Part shown: positions 15,481 to 21,856 of the stretch, piece after piece
Position numbering within the stretch: the stretch's first letter is position 1
Layout of the letters: each line of letters starts with the position of its first letter
Assembly: GCA_036382515.1 (NCBI GenBank)
Contig: DASVHQ010000310.1
Coordinates: forward strand, 1 to 38,694
Reading direction: 5' to 3'
DNA: 38,694 nucleotides
From: JADGRF01 sp036382515
GTDB lineage: Bacteria; Myxococcota_A; Polyangia; Polyangiales; JAFGIB01
Notes under the pieces: model-generated
Told to the model about the DNA's origin: nothing
Database searches by the model: none
Seen by the model: only the letters and a program-made list of their open reading frames with translations
Translations under genes and position numbers: made by a program

Positions 15481-16073
15481 GCGCGCTGCCCCCGCTCGTG
15501 ATCGGCTGCATGTTCGGCTTCGTCCTGCACAAGGCGCGGATGGGCAGCTACGCCGTGATCGTAAACGTCTTTCGCTTCACTGACTTCACCGTACTCAAGT
15601 TCCTGATGAGCGGCCTGATGGTGGCCATGCTCGGCCTCAAGCTCACGGGCGCGCTGCAGCTCTCGGTCGGCCTGCCGATCGCCCAGACCTTCGTCGTGGG
15701 CAACCTGGTCGGCGGCGTGCTCTTCGGCATCGGCATGGCCACGGCGGGCTTCTGCCCGGGCACGGTCGCGGCCGGCGCAGGTGAAGGTCGGCTCGACTAC
15801 ATCGTGCCCGGCAGCCTGGGGCTGTACGCCGGCGCGCTGCTCTTCGGCCTCGGCTACCCCAAGCTCTTCCCGCTGCTCGCGAGGCTCGGCAACTTCGGCT
15901 CCGTCACGCTGCCGGGTGTGCTGCGCGTCGACGGCTGGCTCGCCGTCGCGCTCTTCTGGGAACTCGGCCTCGTCCTCTTCTATCTCCTCGAGCGCGGCCC
16001 GCTGCGCCAACCACAAAGCAGCGCTTCACGCGACAACGCCACGCACGCTAGTCTGAGGGGATGGCCACAATGA
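15477..16073 (+). CDS. YeeE/YedE family sulfur-transport half (second subunit)
   Basis: A 198-residue partner of the preceding gene. It contains the second family signature GMATAGFCPGTVAAGAGEG with its conserved Cys, preceded by VGNLVGGVLFGI, and ends after a transmembrane helix with a polar tail. In canonical YeeE both signatures sit in one polypeptide; here they are split into two genes, a common arrangement in proteobacteria. The start at 15477 overlaps the previous stop (ATGA), and the last codons overlap the start of the histidine kinase, so transporter and sensor are made together. Confidence 0.85.
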   Translation: MSALPPLVIGCMFGFVLHKARMGSYAVIVNVFRFTDFTVLKFLMSGLMVAMLGLKLTGALQLSVGLPIAQTFVVGNLVGGVLFGIGMATAGFCPGTVAAGAGEGRLDYIVPGSLGLYAGALLFGLGYPKLFPLLARLGNFGSVTLPGVLRVDGWLAVALFWELGLVLFYLLERGPLRQPQSSASRDNATHASLRGWPQ

Positions 16074-17260
16074 CGCCTGAGCAACTCGCAAGCGTACGCG
16101 CCTACGTCGGCTTCACCGACCAGAGCACCGCTGTCTTGCGCGCGTTCCATCCGCACGTCGCACCGAAGTCGGAAGCCATCATGGACGACTTCTACGCGAC
16201 CATCGAAGCCCACCCTCACGCGAAAGCCGCCATCACCGGCGGACGCGCTCAGGTGGAACGCCTGAAGAAGACCCTGCGCGGCTGGCTCGACAGCTTGCTG
16301 CTGGGCCCACACGACCTCCGCTACCTCGAGGCCCACTCGCGCATCGGCCGCGTGCACGTGCGCATCAACTTGCCGCAAGAGTTCATGTTCACGGCGGTCA
16401 ACCGCATCCGCACGCACCTGCTCGAGATCGTCGACGAAGTGCTGGCCGCCGGCTCCGAAGAGCGCCGCGCCACCCAAAACGCAGTGAACCAGATCCTCGA
16501 CCTCGAGCTAGCGATCATGCTCGACACCTACCGCGAAGATCTGGTCGAAAAGATGCGTGCGCAAGAACGCCTCGCAACCATCGGCGAGCTGTCGGCCACG
16601 ATCGCCCACGAGTTGCGCAACCCACTGGGCACGCTCGGCTCTTCGCTCTTCCTGCTGCGCAAGCGCGTTGAGACACTGCAGATCAGCGACCCGCTGGTCG
16701 ACAAGCATCACGCACGCATCGCCGATCAGGTGCGCGAGTGCGTGACCATGACCAACAACTTGCTCGACCTCGCACGCGACAAGCCGCTCGCCAAGCGCCA
16801 GGCGACCCTGACCGAGCTGGTCACCGAGACCCTCAAGCAAGCGGTGATCCCGGCCGAGGTGCACGTTCACATCAGCGCCGCGCCGGAGCTGCGGCTCTAT
16901 GGCGACCCGGAGCAATTGCGCCATGCGCTGTCGAACTTGATCCGCAACGCGGCCGAGGCACTTCACGGCAAGGGCAACATCACGATCTCGGCCGGCCGCC
17001 TCAACGAGTCGATCTACGTGGACGTGAGCGACGACGGGCCGGGCGTGCCGCCGGAGCTGGAGCGCAAGGTCTTCGAGCTCTTGTTCACCAGCAAGGCCTC
17101 GGGCACGGGTCTGGGCCTCGCCCTGGCCCGGCGCATCTGCGAAGCCCACGGCGGCAGCCTCACGCTCGAACCTTCGGACAAGGGCGCCTGCTTCCGGATC
17201 AGCCTGCCCGAGCCCCAGCCCGGCACGCAGAACACCCAAGCGCCTGATACGGCTGGATAA
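16061..17260 (+). CDS. Globin-coupled histidine kinase (haem-based gas sensor)
   Basis: A 399-residue soluble sensor kinase. Residues 1-160 form a protoglobin-type sensor globin with Tyr45 (DDFYATIE, distal pocket) and His99 (RIGRVHVRINL, proximal haem ligand). The kinase core has the H-box ATIAHELRNPLG with His183, the N-box NLIRNAAEAL, DDGPGVP and GTGLGLALARRICEAHGG. From memory, these three positions equal Tyr45, His99 and His183 of the characterised Anaeromyxobacter sensor AfGcHK, whose activity depends on oxygen binding to haem. An ATG at 16070 has better spacing from GAGGGG (16055-16060) and gives an ATGA overlap with the transporter gene, so the true start may be three codons later. 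The likely partner is the receiver protein 70 bp downstream. Confidence 0.93.
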   Translation: MATMTPEQLASVRAYVGFTDQSTAVLRAFHPHVAPKSEAIMDDFYATIEAHPHAKAAITGGRAQVERLKKTLRGWLDSLLLGPHDLRYLEAHSRIGRVHVRINLPQEFMFTAVNRIRTHLLEIVDEVLAAGSEERRATQNAVNQILDLELAIMLDTYREDLVEKMRAQERLATIGELSATIAHELRNPLGTLGSSLFLLRKRVETLQISDPLVDKHHARIADQVRECVTMTNNLLDLARDKPLAKRQATLTELVTETLKQAVIPAEVHVHISAAPELRLYGDPEQLRHALSNLIRNAAEALHGKGNITISAGRLNESIYVDVSDDGPGVPPELERKVFELLFTSKASGTGLGLALARRICEAHGGSLTLEPSDKGACFRISLPEPQPGTQNTQAPDTAG

Positions 17261-17329
17261 TTCGCGCTACCCGCGCGGGCCATACGGAACCTCTTGCGGC
17301 GCACCGCCGTTCTATTGTTCACTGCCTGC

Positions 17330-17725
17330 ATGGGCTCTAGAGCACCGAGACGTATCCTGATCGTCGAGGACAACATGGAGCTGGCCGAGAACATGACCGA
17401 GATCTTCTCGGGCGGCGGCTACAACCCCTTTGCAGTGCACAGCGCGGAAGCAGCGCTCGCCTTGCTGCAGATCGAGTGCTTCGACGGCATGGTCACCGAC
17501 CTGCGGTTGCCAGGCATGTCGGGCATCGACCTCATCACCGTGCTGCGTCAGGCCGGCTCGTGCACGCCTGCCATCCTGATCACCGCGTTCGCCGATGCCG
17601 CGACCCTCGCGCGCGCCGGTCTGGCCGGTGTGCTCGACGTGCTGCCCAAGCCCCTGGACTTCGAGCGGCTCTTTCAGCTGGTCGACGACGGCACCGCTCG
17701 ACGCTGCTGCGAGCCACCTCACTGA
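17330..17725 (+). CDS. Stand-alone response-regulator receiver domain
   Basis: A 131-residue single CheY-like receiver with acidic pocket Glu13/Asp14 (LIVEDN), phospho-acceptor Asp57 (VTDLRLPG), conserved Thr85 and Lys107 (LPKPLD). There is no DNA-binding or enzymatic output domain, so it signals by protein contact or acts as a phosphate shuttle. The ATG at 17330 is used; the frame extends to a TTG at 17294 without support. The gene follows the globin-coupled kinase, its probable phosphodonor. The known Anaeromyxobacter partner has two receiver domains, whereas this one has a single domain. Confidence 0.9.
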   Translation: MGSRAPRRILIVEDNMELAENMTEIFSGGGYNPFAVHSAEAALALLQIECFDGMVTDLRLPGMSGIDLITVLRQAGSCTPAILITAFADAATLARAGLAGVLDVLPKPLDFERLFQLVDDGTARRCCEPPH

Positions 17726-17778
17726 GCGCACGGCGCCCCGCGGCGCCTGCCGCCGAGTCCTGCTGCTGAGTCCCGCCG

Positions 17779-18624
17779 ATGCCTTGCGACTGGAACAAAG
17801 TCCGGCTGAACCGCAGCGACCTGACGTCGAGCACGCTGGGCGTCGGTTCGAGCTTCGGCATCGGTGGCGCCGACCTCGAATACGCCTTCGAGCGCGGTCT
17901 CAACTACTTCTACTGGGGCTCGTTCCGCCGCCCTGACTTCGGTCGCGCAGTGCGTCAGCTCGCGCGCACGCGGCGCGAGCAGATGGTCGTGGTCGTGCAG
18001 AGCTACTCGCGCGTTGCGACGCTGATGGGTCCCTCGCTCCGCTCGGCGCTGCGCTCGCTGCGAACCGACTACGCCGACTACTTGCTGCTCGGTTGGTGGA
18101 ACGAGCACCCGCCCGCGCGCATCATGGACGCCGCGCGCCGGCTGCGCGACCAGGGCCGCTGCAAACACCTCATGGTGTCGTGCCACAACCGGCTGGCATT
18201 CGAGCACTACGCCAAGGACCCGGACATCAGCGCGATCATGGTGCGCTACAACGCCGCGCATCCCGGCGCCGAGCACGAGGTCTTCCCGCGCCTTGGGCCA
18301 CAGCCCCCGGCTGTGATCGCGTACACCGCCACGCGCTGGGGCGACCTGCTGAACCCCGCGCTCACGCCGCAGGGCGAAGTCACGCCGCGCGCGTCGGACT
18401 GCTATCGCTTCGTGCTGAGCAACCCCAATGTGCAAGTGTGCATCACGGGTCCGAAGAACCGCGGTGAGCTGGACGAAGCGCTGGCCGCGCTCGACCGCGG
18501 TCCGATGAGCGAGGACGAGCTTTCGTGGATGCGGCGCGTCGGTGCGGAAGTGAAGAAGCATGCGCGACCGAATTCCGGAGCGGTGGCGCTCGCGGACCGA
18601 CTGATGGGCGCGCATACGCCTTGA
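17779..18624 (+). CDS. Aldo/keto-reductase-like protein lacking the catalytic tetrad
   Basis: A 281-residue protein with the AKR barrel pattern: a glycine-rich N-terminus, SLRSALRSLRTDYADYLLLG (strand 4 region), a VSCHNRLAFE block and a final ITGPKNRGELDEAL segment like the cofactor-binding end of AKRs. The Asp-Tyr-Lys-His tetrad is not conserved. The usual NFFDTA becomes NYFYWG, the Lys strand becomes VVVVQSYS, and the His strand becomes LLLGWWNEH. It may be an inactive fold used for binding or an enzyme with altered chemistry. It follows the kinase and receiver genes by 53 bp, so it may belong to the same transcription unit. No Shine-Dalgarno stands out before the ATG. Confidence 0.75.
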   Translation: MPCDWNKVRLNRSDLTSSTLGVGSSFGIGGADLEYAFERGLNYFYWGSFRRPDFGRAVRQLARTRREQMVVVVQSYSRVATLMGPSLRSALRSLRTDYADYLLLGWWNEHPPARIMDAARRLRDQGRCKHLMVSCHNRLAFEHYAKDPDISAIMVRYNAAHPGAEHEVFPRLGPQPPAVIAYTATRWGDLLNPALTPQGEVTPRASDCYRFVLSNPNVQVCITGPKNRGELDEALAALDRGPMSEDELSWMRRVGAEVKKHARPNSGAVALADRLMGAHTP

Positions 18625-18670
18625 GCTTGCGGTTGCGCGATGCGAGCGGCGTGGCGGGTAGTGAGCTGAC

Positions 18671-18739
18671 GCCGTCGCTCTGGGGGGCGCAATTCGGGCC
18701 CGACACGGTACCCCCAGGGCGCGCCCCACCACGACGGCT
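18671..18739. repeat. Short palindromic repeat copy, related to 20650-20828
   Basis: This 69-bp element begins GCCGTCG and ends CCACGACGGCT. Bases 18671-18717 align without gaps to the outer arm of the 20650-20828 palindrome, with 25 of 26 matches over the last part (ATTCGGGCCCGACACGGTAC, then CCCCAG). It marks the left border of the toxin-antitoxin island. The rest of 18625-18920 shows no gene, only an 11-bp tandem duplication TGACCTTCGTG at 18898-18919. Confidence 0.65.
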
Positions 18740-18923
18740 TGCCTCGCGACGCACGCGGTCGATCACGACGAGGGTTGGCGCTGGACTGCCGTCGTGAAAC
18801 GCCAATTCCACCTGTCATCCAGTGCAACGTTAGGGGGACGCGAGACGAGACGACACACGAGTTCTGTGGTTCTCGCGAGCGCGCTAGTCTCCACCTTTGA
18901 CCTTCGTGTGACCTTCGTGTTAG

Positions 18924-19137
18924 CGCCTGCGGTGCGCCGACTTCGACTATGAGGTGGCGCAGCTGTCAAGGCCGCAAGAGGACATCTCGCTCTTCGAGGT
19001 CTCTTCCGGACGTTCACTCATCGTTGCGGCCCATGTGCCATTGCTACCGCCAAGACGGCGAGGTCATTCGGATCATCTCGGCACGCAAAGCCGATTCTGA
19101 AGAGCGTTCCTCCTACGAACACAGGGTGAAACGATGA
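18924..19137 (+). pseudogene. brnT: BrnT toxin remnant: 5'-truncated and frameshifted
   Basis: From 18924, just after a stop codon, frame 3 reads ADFDYEVAQLSRPQED, then SSGRSLIVAAHV, which matches the middle of BrnT ribonuclease toxins. The match then continues in frame 1 as GEVIRIISARKADSEERSSYE, the conserved BrnT C-terminus, ending at 19137 with ATGA overlap to brnA. A frameshift must lie near 19040-19055. The N-terminal 30-40 residues, including the WDxxK-type start of BrnT, are missing because stop codons precede. The toxin should be inactive. BrnT family identity rests on remembered motif similarity. Confidence 0.7.
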
Positions 19138-19358
19138 GAAAGCACTACGATTTTTCGAAATCGCGACGCAACCCATATGCGAAACGGTTGAAGGCACAGG
19201 TGACCATTCGGCTCGACCCTGAAGTGCTTGAGTACTTCAAGCAGCTCACCGAAGACACGGCGATTCCGTACCAGACCCTGATCAATCTTTACCTCCGCGA
19301 TTGCGCGACCCACGGTCGGAAGTTGAAGCTGAACTGGCCGAAGAAGAAGGCGGCCTGA
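19134..19358 (+). CDS. brnA: BrnA-type antitoxin (ribbon-helix-helix)
   Basis: A 74-residue basic protein: MRKHYDFSKSRRNPYAKRLK, then VTIRLDPEVLEYFKQLTEDT, then PYQTLINLYLRDCA. The VTIRLDPEV strand followed by two helices is the ribbon-helix-helix DNA-binding and dimerisation fold of BrnA/CopG antitoxins, and the YQTLINLYLRD helix is typical of BrnA. The start overlaps the BrnT remnant by ATGA, the normal toxin-antitoxin arrangement. The toxin gene is broken, so this would be an orphan antitoxin that may still act as a repressor. Local G+C is visibly lower than in neighbouring genes. Its stop codon lies inside the first box of the attC-like element. Confidence 0.82.
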   Translation: MRKHYDFSKSRRNPYAKRLKAQVTIRLDPEVLEYFKQLTEDTAIPYQTLINLYLRDCATHGRKLKLNWPKKKAA

Positions 19359-19522
19359 CTACGCTTGCAGCTGACGAAGACCCGCCTTGCGCCACCGGAA
19401 ACATCAGCGCTCGCGGGCCCGCGACGGGTCGTGATAGACTGCACACCGGTGTCGCGGGCCCGCGGTCGCGCTACCTACAGGCGGGGGCGGCTCCTCGCAG
19501 CTGAAGCCGAAATCCGTTGAGC
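19353..19522 (+). other. attC-like recombination site A, downstream of brnA
   Basis: GCCTGAC (19353-19359, one change from the R'' consensus RYYYAAC) opens the element. L'' follows as CAGCTGACGAAGACCCGCC (19368-19386). The complementary L' is GGCGGCTCCTCGCAGCTG (19486-19503), and the element closes with GTTGAGC (19516-19522), which fits the R' consensus GTTRRRY. L'' carries one extra A relative to L', like the extrahelical base of integron attC sites. At 170 bp it is about 40 bp longer than site B because it contains a second GCGGGCCCGC, giving an internal 13-bp inverted repeat (19413-19425/19451-19463). Confidence 0.6.
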
Positions 19523-19544
19523 CGACTGGAGAGGGAAGACCCGT

Positions 19545-19572
19545 TTGACATACCAGATTACCGTGGTACTAT
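19545..19572 (+). promoter_or_regulatory. Sigma70-type promoter of vapBC, apparently leaderless
   Basis: TTGACA (19545-19550), a 16-bp spacer and TACTAT (19567-19572) form a near-consensus promoter. The vapB ATG begins at 19579, only six bases after the -10 box, where transcription should start, so the mRNA is predicted to be leaderless. The promoter lies within the cassette, after the R' box of site A. Confidence 0.72.
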
Positions 19573-19578
19573 GTCGGC

Positions 19579-19839
19579 ATGTCGCTTCCTCACTCGAAGG
19601 TCACTGCGCAGGGCCAAATCTCCGTGCCGGCCGAGATTCGACGCAAACTCGGCATCGGGCCGGGATCCGTCCTTGAGTGGGACGAGGATGGCGAGAGAGT
19701 CGTTGTTCGCAAGGCAGGTCGATTCTCGTCCGAGGATATTCATCACGCCCTGTTTGCGAAGCCGCCCAAACCTCGCAAGTTGGAGGACCTGAAGGACGCG
19801 ATTCGGCGTCACGTGCGGAGCAAGCATGCGCGCCGTTGA
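19579..19839 (+). CDS. vapB: VapB antitoxin, AbrB/MazE-type swapped-hairpin
   Basis: An 86-residue antitoxin whose N-terminus is the AbrB/SpoVT DNA-binding fold: SKVTAQGQISVPAEIRRKLG, then GPGSVLEWDEDGERVVVRK. The Lys/Arg-rich C-terminal part (GRFSSEDIHHALFAKPPKPR) would wrap the toxin. It neutralises VapC and should autorepress the operon by binding near the promoter at 19545-19572. The gene overlaps vapC by 14 bp. No Shine-Dalgarno is present, consistent with a leaderless transcript. It lies in the accessory island between the two attC-like elements. Confidence 0.9.
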   Translation: MSLPHSKVTAQGQISVPAEIRRKLGIGPGSVLEWDEDGERVVVRKAGRFSSEDIHHALFAKPPKPRKLEDLKDAIRRHVRSKHARR

Positions 19840-20206
19840 CACCAACGTGCTCGTGCGTCTGGTCACCCGCGACGATCACGACCAAGTCGCTTCGGCCGAG
19901 GCTTTCGTCGACAGGGGAGCCTGGGTCTCCCATCTGGTCCTCGCGGAGACCACTTGGGTCCTGAGCGCCGCCTACGACCTTGATCACGCATCGATCGCGA
20001 CTGCGCTCGACATGCTGCTCAACCACAACACCCTCACGATCCAAGATGCAGATGTCGTCGCCGCTGCGCTCAACCACTACCGTCGCAAACCTGCGCTAGG
20101 GTTCTCAGACTGTCTCGTTCTCGAGATTGCGAGAAAAGCGGGCCACCTGCCCCTCGGGACATTCGATAAGAACCTCAGCAAGCTCGACGGCGCAGAGAGA
20201 CTGTAG
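19826..20206 (+). CDS. vapC: VapC PIN-domain ribonuclease toxin
   Basis: A 126-residue PIN-domain endoribonuclease with all four acidic metal ligands: Asp5 (AVDTNVLVR), Glu41 (LAETTWVL), Asp95 (GFSDCLVLE) and Asp114 (TFDKNL). VapC toxins cut tRNA or rRNA with Mg2+ and stop translation until VapB binds them. The length is typical and the active site complete, so unlike brnT this toxin should be functional. Its start overlaps vapB by 14 bp. The stop lies 11 bp before the R''-type box of the second attC-like element, as in integron cassettes, where the attC follows the gene closely. Confidence 0.93.
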   Translation: MRAVDTNVLVRLVTRDDHDQVASAEAFVDRGAWVSHLVLAETTWVLSAAYDLDHASIATALDMLLNHNTLTIQDADVVAAALNHYRRKPALGFSDCLVLEIARKAGHLPLGTFDKNLSKLDGAERL

Positions 20207-20217
20207 GCGCCGCGGCG

Positions 20218-20347
20218 GCCTAACTACGACTATGCAGCTGACGAAGACCCGCCTTCCGCCTGAAAGAAACGTCAGCGCACGCGGGCCCGCAGCCGCGCGA
20301 CCTACCAACCTCGGGCGGGTCTTCGCAGAAGCCCAGATCCGTCAGGC
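20218..20347 (+). other. attC-like recombination site B, downstream of vapC
   Basis: GCCTAAC (20218-20224) fits the R'' consensus RYYYAAC exactly. L'' is CTGACGAAGACCCGCC (20238-20253) and L' is GGCGGGTCTTCGCAG (20314-20328). They pair over 15 bases once the extra A at 20241 is bulged out, as extrahelical bases are in attC. The closing box GTCAGGC (20341-20347) differs from GTTRRRY at the third base but is the exact complement of site A's first box. The central part (CGTCAGCGC, CGCGGGCCCGC, CGACCTACC) matches site A. Its length of 130 bp is within the attC range. Confidence 0.62.
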
Positions 20348-20649
20348 AACAATGTGGCTGCTGATCGATCTCGATTTGAGTCGACCGAGGGCGTGCTGCA
20401 TCGGACGTGCTGCTTCAGACAACAACCGACTGCGAGATCGAAACGAGCACGTCGCGCGCACGACAATCACACGGCCGCGCTGCGTGCTCGTCACCGTCCA
20501 TGATGTTGACGCATGCAAGGTCGGCTGCGCGAGTGCATGCAAACGTGCCAGCCGGCGTCACCGCCGTCTGAGCGCGTGGCTGGTCGATGCCATGCGTTGT
20601 CGTGCCGCACAGCTTCGTGCGAGCCCAGCGCGACACGGCGCGACGTGAG

Positions 20650-20828
20650 CCGTCGTGGCGAGGGTTGCGATTCGGGCCCGACAGGGTGGGTCCCGTCTTG
20701 GCGCGCGCCGGCGTCGAGCTTTGCAAGCACCACTCATTGGCCTATCTGCGTGTCAGAGCACCACACGGCCGGTCGCGCGCCGCTGGGGGTACCCTGTCGG
20801 GCCCGAATCGCAACCCTCGCCACGACGG
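20650..20828. repeat. Palindromic element with 38-bp perfect inverted repeats
   Basis: The arms 20650-20687 (CCGTCGTGGCGAGGGTTGCG, then ATTCGGGCCCGACAGGGT) and 20791-20828 are exact reverse complements over 38 bp, with a 103-bp interior. No open frame in the interior resembles a transposase, so it looks like a non-autonomous MITE or a fold-back repeat. The sequence continues GTACCCCC beyond the right arm's inner end, which it shares with the copy at 18671. The stretch 20348-20940 shows no gene; besides this element it has only a duplicated GCATGCAA near 20513-20541. Confidence 0.85.
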
Positions 20829-20940
20829 CGTTGCGCACACCACCCCGCTGCCGCGCGATGGTCCCCGTCTTCGCCCGTAGACGCGCCGCGCCGCCCCGTG
20901 GCAGAGTTATGAGCTGGCCAGGTTGTCCTCAGGAAGTCGC

Positions 20941-21837
20941 ATGTTTTCATCCATAGTTCGGGCCATCGAAGCAGCGCTCAGCACCCCCAAGCTCTTGCTC
21001 CGGTCCGATCCCGCCGAGTACTACCGGTACCTGGGCGACGACGTCATCGAAGGCCAACACGAAGGCTTCGTCGACCCCAAGAAACCGCTGTGGCTGAACC
21101 TCGGCCACTGGAAGAACGCGCGCACCTACCCGCAAGCGGCGGAGGCCATGGCGGCACGCGTGGCCGAGGCCGCGCAGCTCGGGCCGAACGACTCGCTGCT
21201 CGACGTGGGCTTCGGTTTCGCCGAGCAAGACATGTTCTGGGTGGAGCGCTTCGGCGTGCGCCACATCACCGGCGTCAACATCACAGCGATGCAAGTCGAG
21301 CGAGCGCAGGCTCGCGTGCGCGATCGCGGCCTCGCCGAGCGCATCGACCTGCAAGTGGGCTCGGCCACGGAGCTGCCCTTCGAGGCGGCGTCGTTCGAGA
21401 AGGTCACCGCGCTGGAATGTGCGCATCACTTCGATACACGCGAGCAGTTCTTCAAGGAAGCGTTTCGCGTGCTCAAACCCGGCGGCACCCTCGCCACCGC
21501 CGATGGCACCGCCTCTGCCGGTGATCCGGCGCTTGGCTTCGTCAGCCGCATCGCGCTCAAGCGCTGGTGCGTGCCGCTGGCGAACATGTACGATCGCGAC
21601 GAGTACGTGAAGCGCCTGCAGAACGCCGGCTTCGTGAACGTACGCTGCGAATCCATCCGGCAGTACGTCTTTCCGGGCGTGGTGAAGTACCAGGCGCTGC
21701 GCCAGAAGGGCGTGTCGATCCACGAGGCCATCGTCGAGCTCAGCGCGCAAGACATCGAGCAGTGCAAGGGCCTCGAGCTGTTCAAGTTCACCGGCATGAC
21801 CGACTACGTGATTTTCTCGGCGGACAAGCCGCGCTAG
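20941..21837 (+). CDS. SAM-dependent class I methyltransferase
   Basis: A 298-residue methyltransferase with motif I LLDVGFGFAEQD, the VEVALECAHHFDT-like motif region (VTALECAHHFDTREQF) and the post-motif FRVLKPGGTLATAD. It resembles the small-molecule O/C-methyltransferases (type 11, such as those acting on macrolides, sterols or tocopherol precursors) rather than RNA or protein methylases. The ATG at 20941 is chosen because AGGAAG lies four bases upstream. It is the first of a co-directional set with a UbiA prenyltransferase and a geranylgeranyl-reductase-like enzyme, so its substrate is probably a prenylated aromatic or lipid. This is inference from context. Confidence 0.85.
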   Translation: MFSSIVRAIEAALSTPKLLLRSDPAEYYRYLGDDVIEGQHEGFVDPKKPLWLNLGHWKNARTYPQAAEAMAARVAEAAQLGPNDSLLDVGFGFAEQDMFWVERFGVRHITGVNITAMQVERAQARVRDRGLAERIDLQVGSATELPFEAASFEKVTALECAHHFDTREQFFKEAFRVLKPGGTLATADGTASAGDPALGFVSRIALKRWCVPLANMYDRDEYVKRLQNAGFVNVRCESIRQYVFPGVVKYQALRQKGVSIHEAIVELSAQDIEQCKGLELFKFTGMTDYVIFSADKPR

Positions 21838-21856
21838 CGCTAGGAATCAACACGGC

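Noticed and set aside
18829..18835. GTTAGGG as the R' box of an attC upstream of brnT
   Set aside because: The last base breaks GTTRRRY, and no complementary L boxes or R'' box were found within 150 bp upstream.
18625..20940. Search for an integron integrase or transposase in the accessory island
   Set aside because: No open frame on either strand resembles a tyrosine recombinase or transposase; all remaining frames are short shadows.
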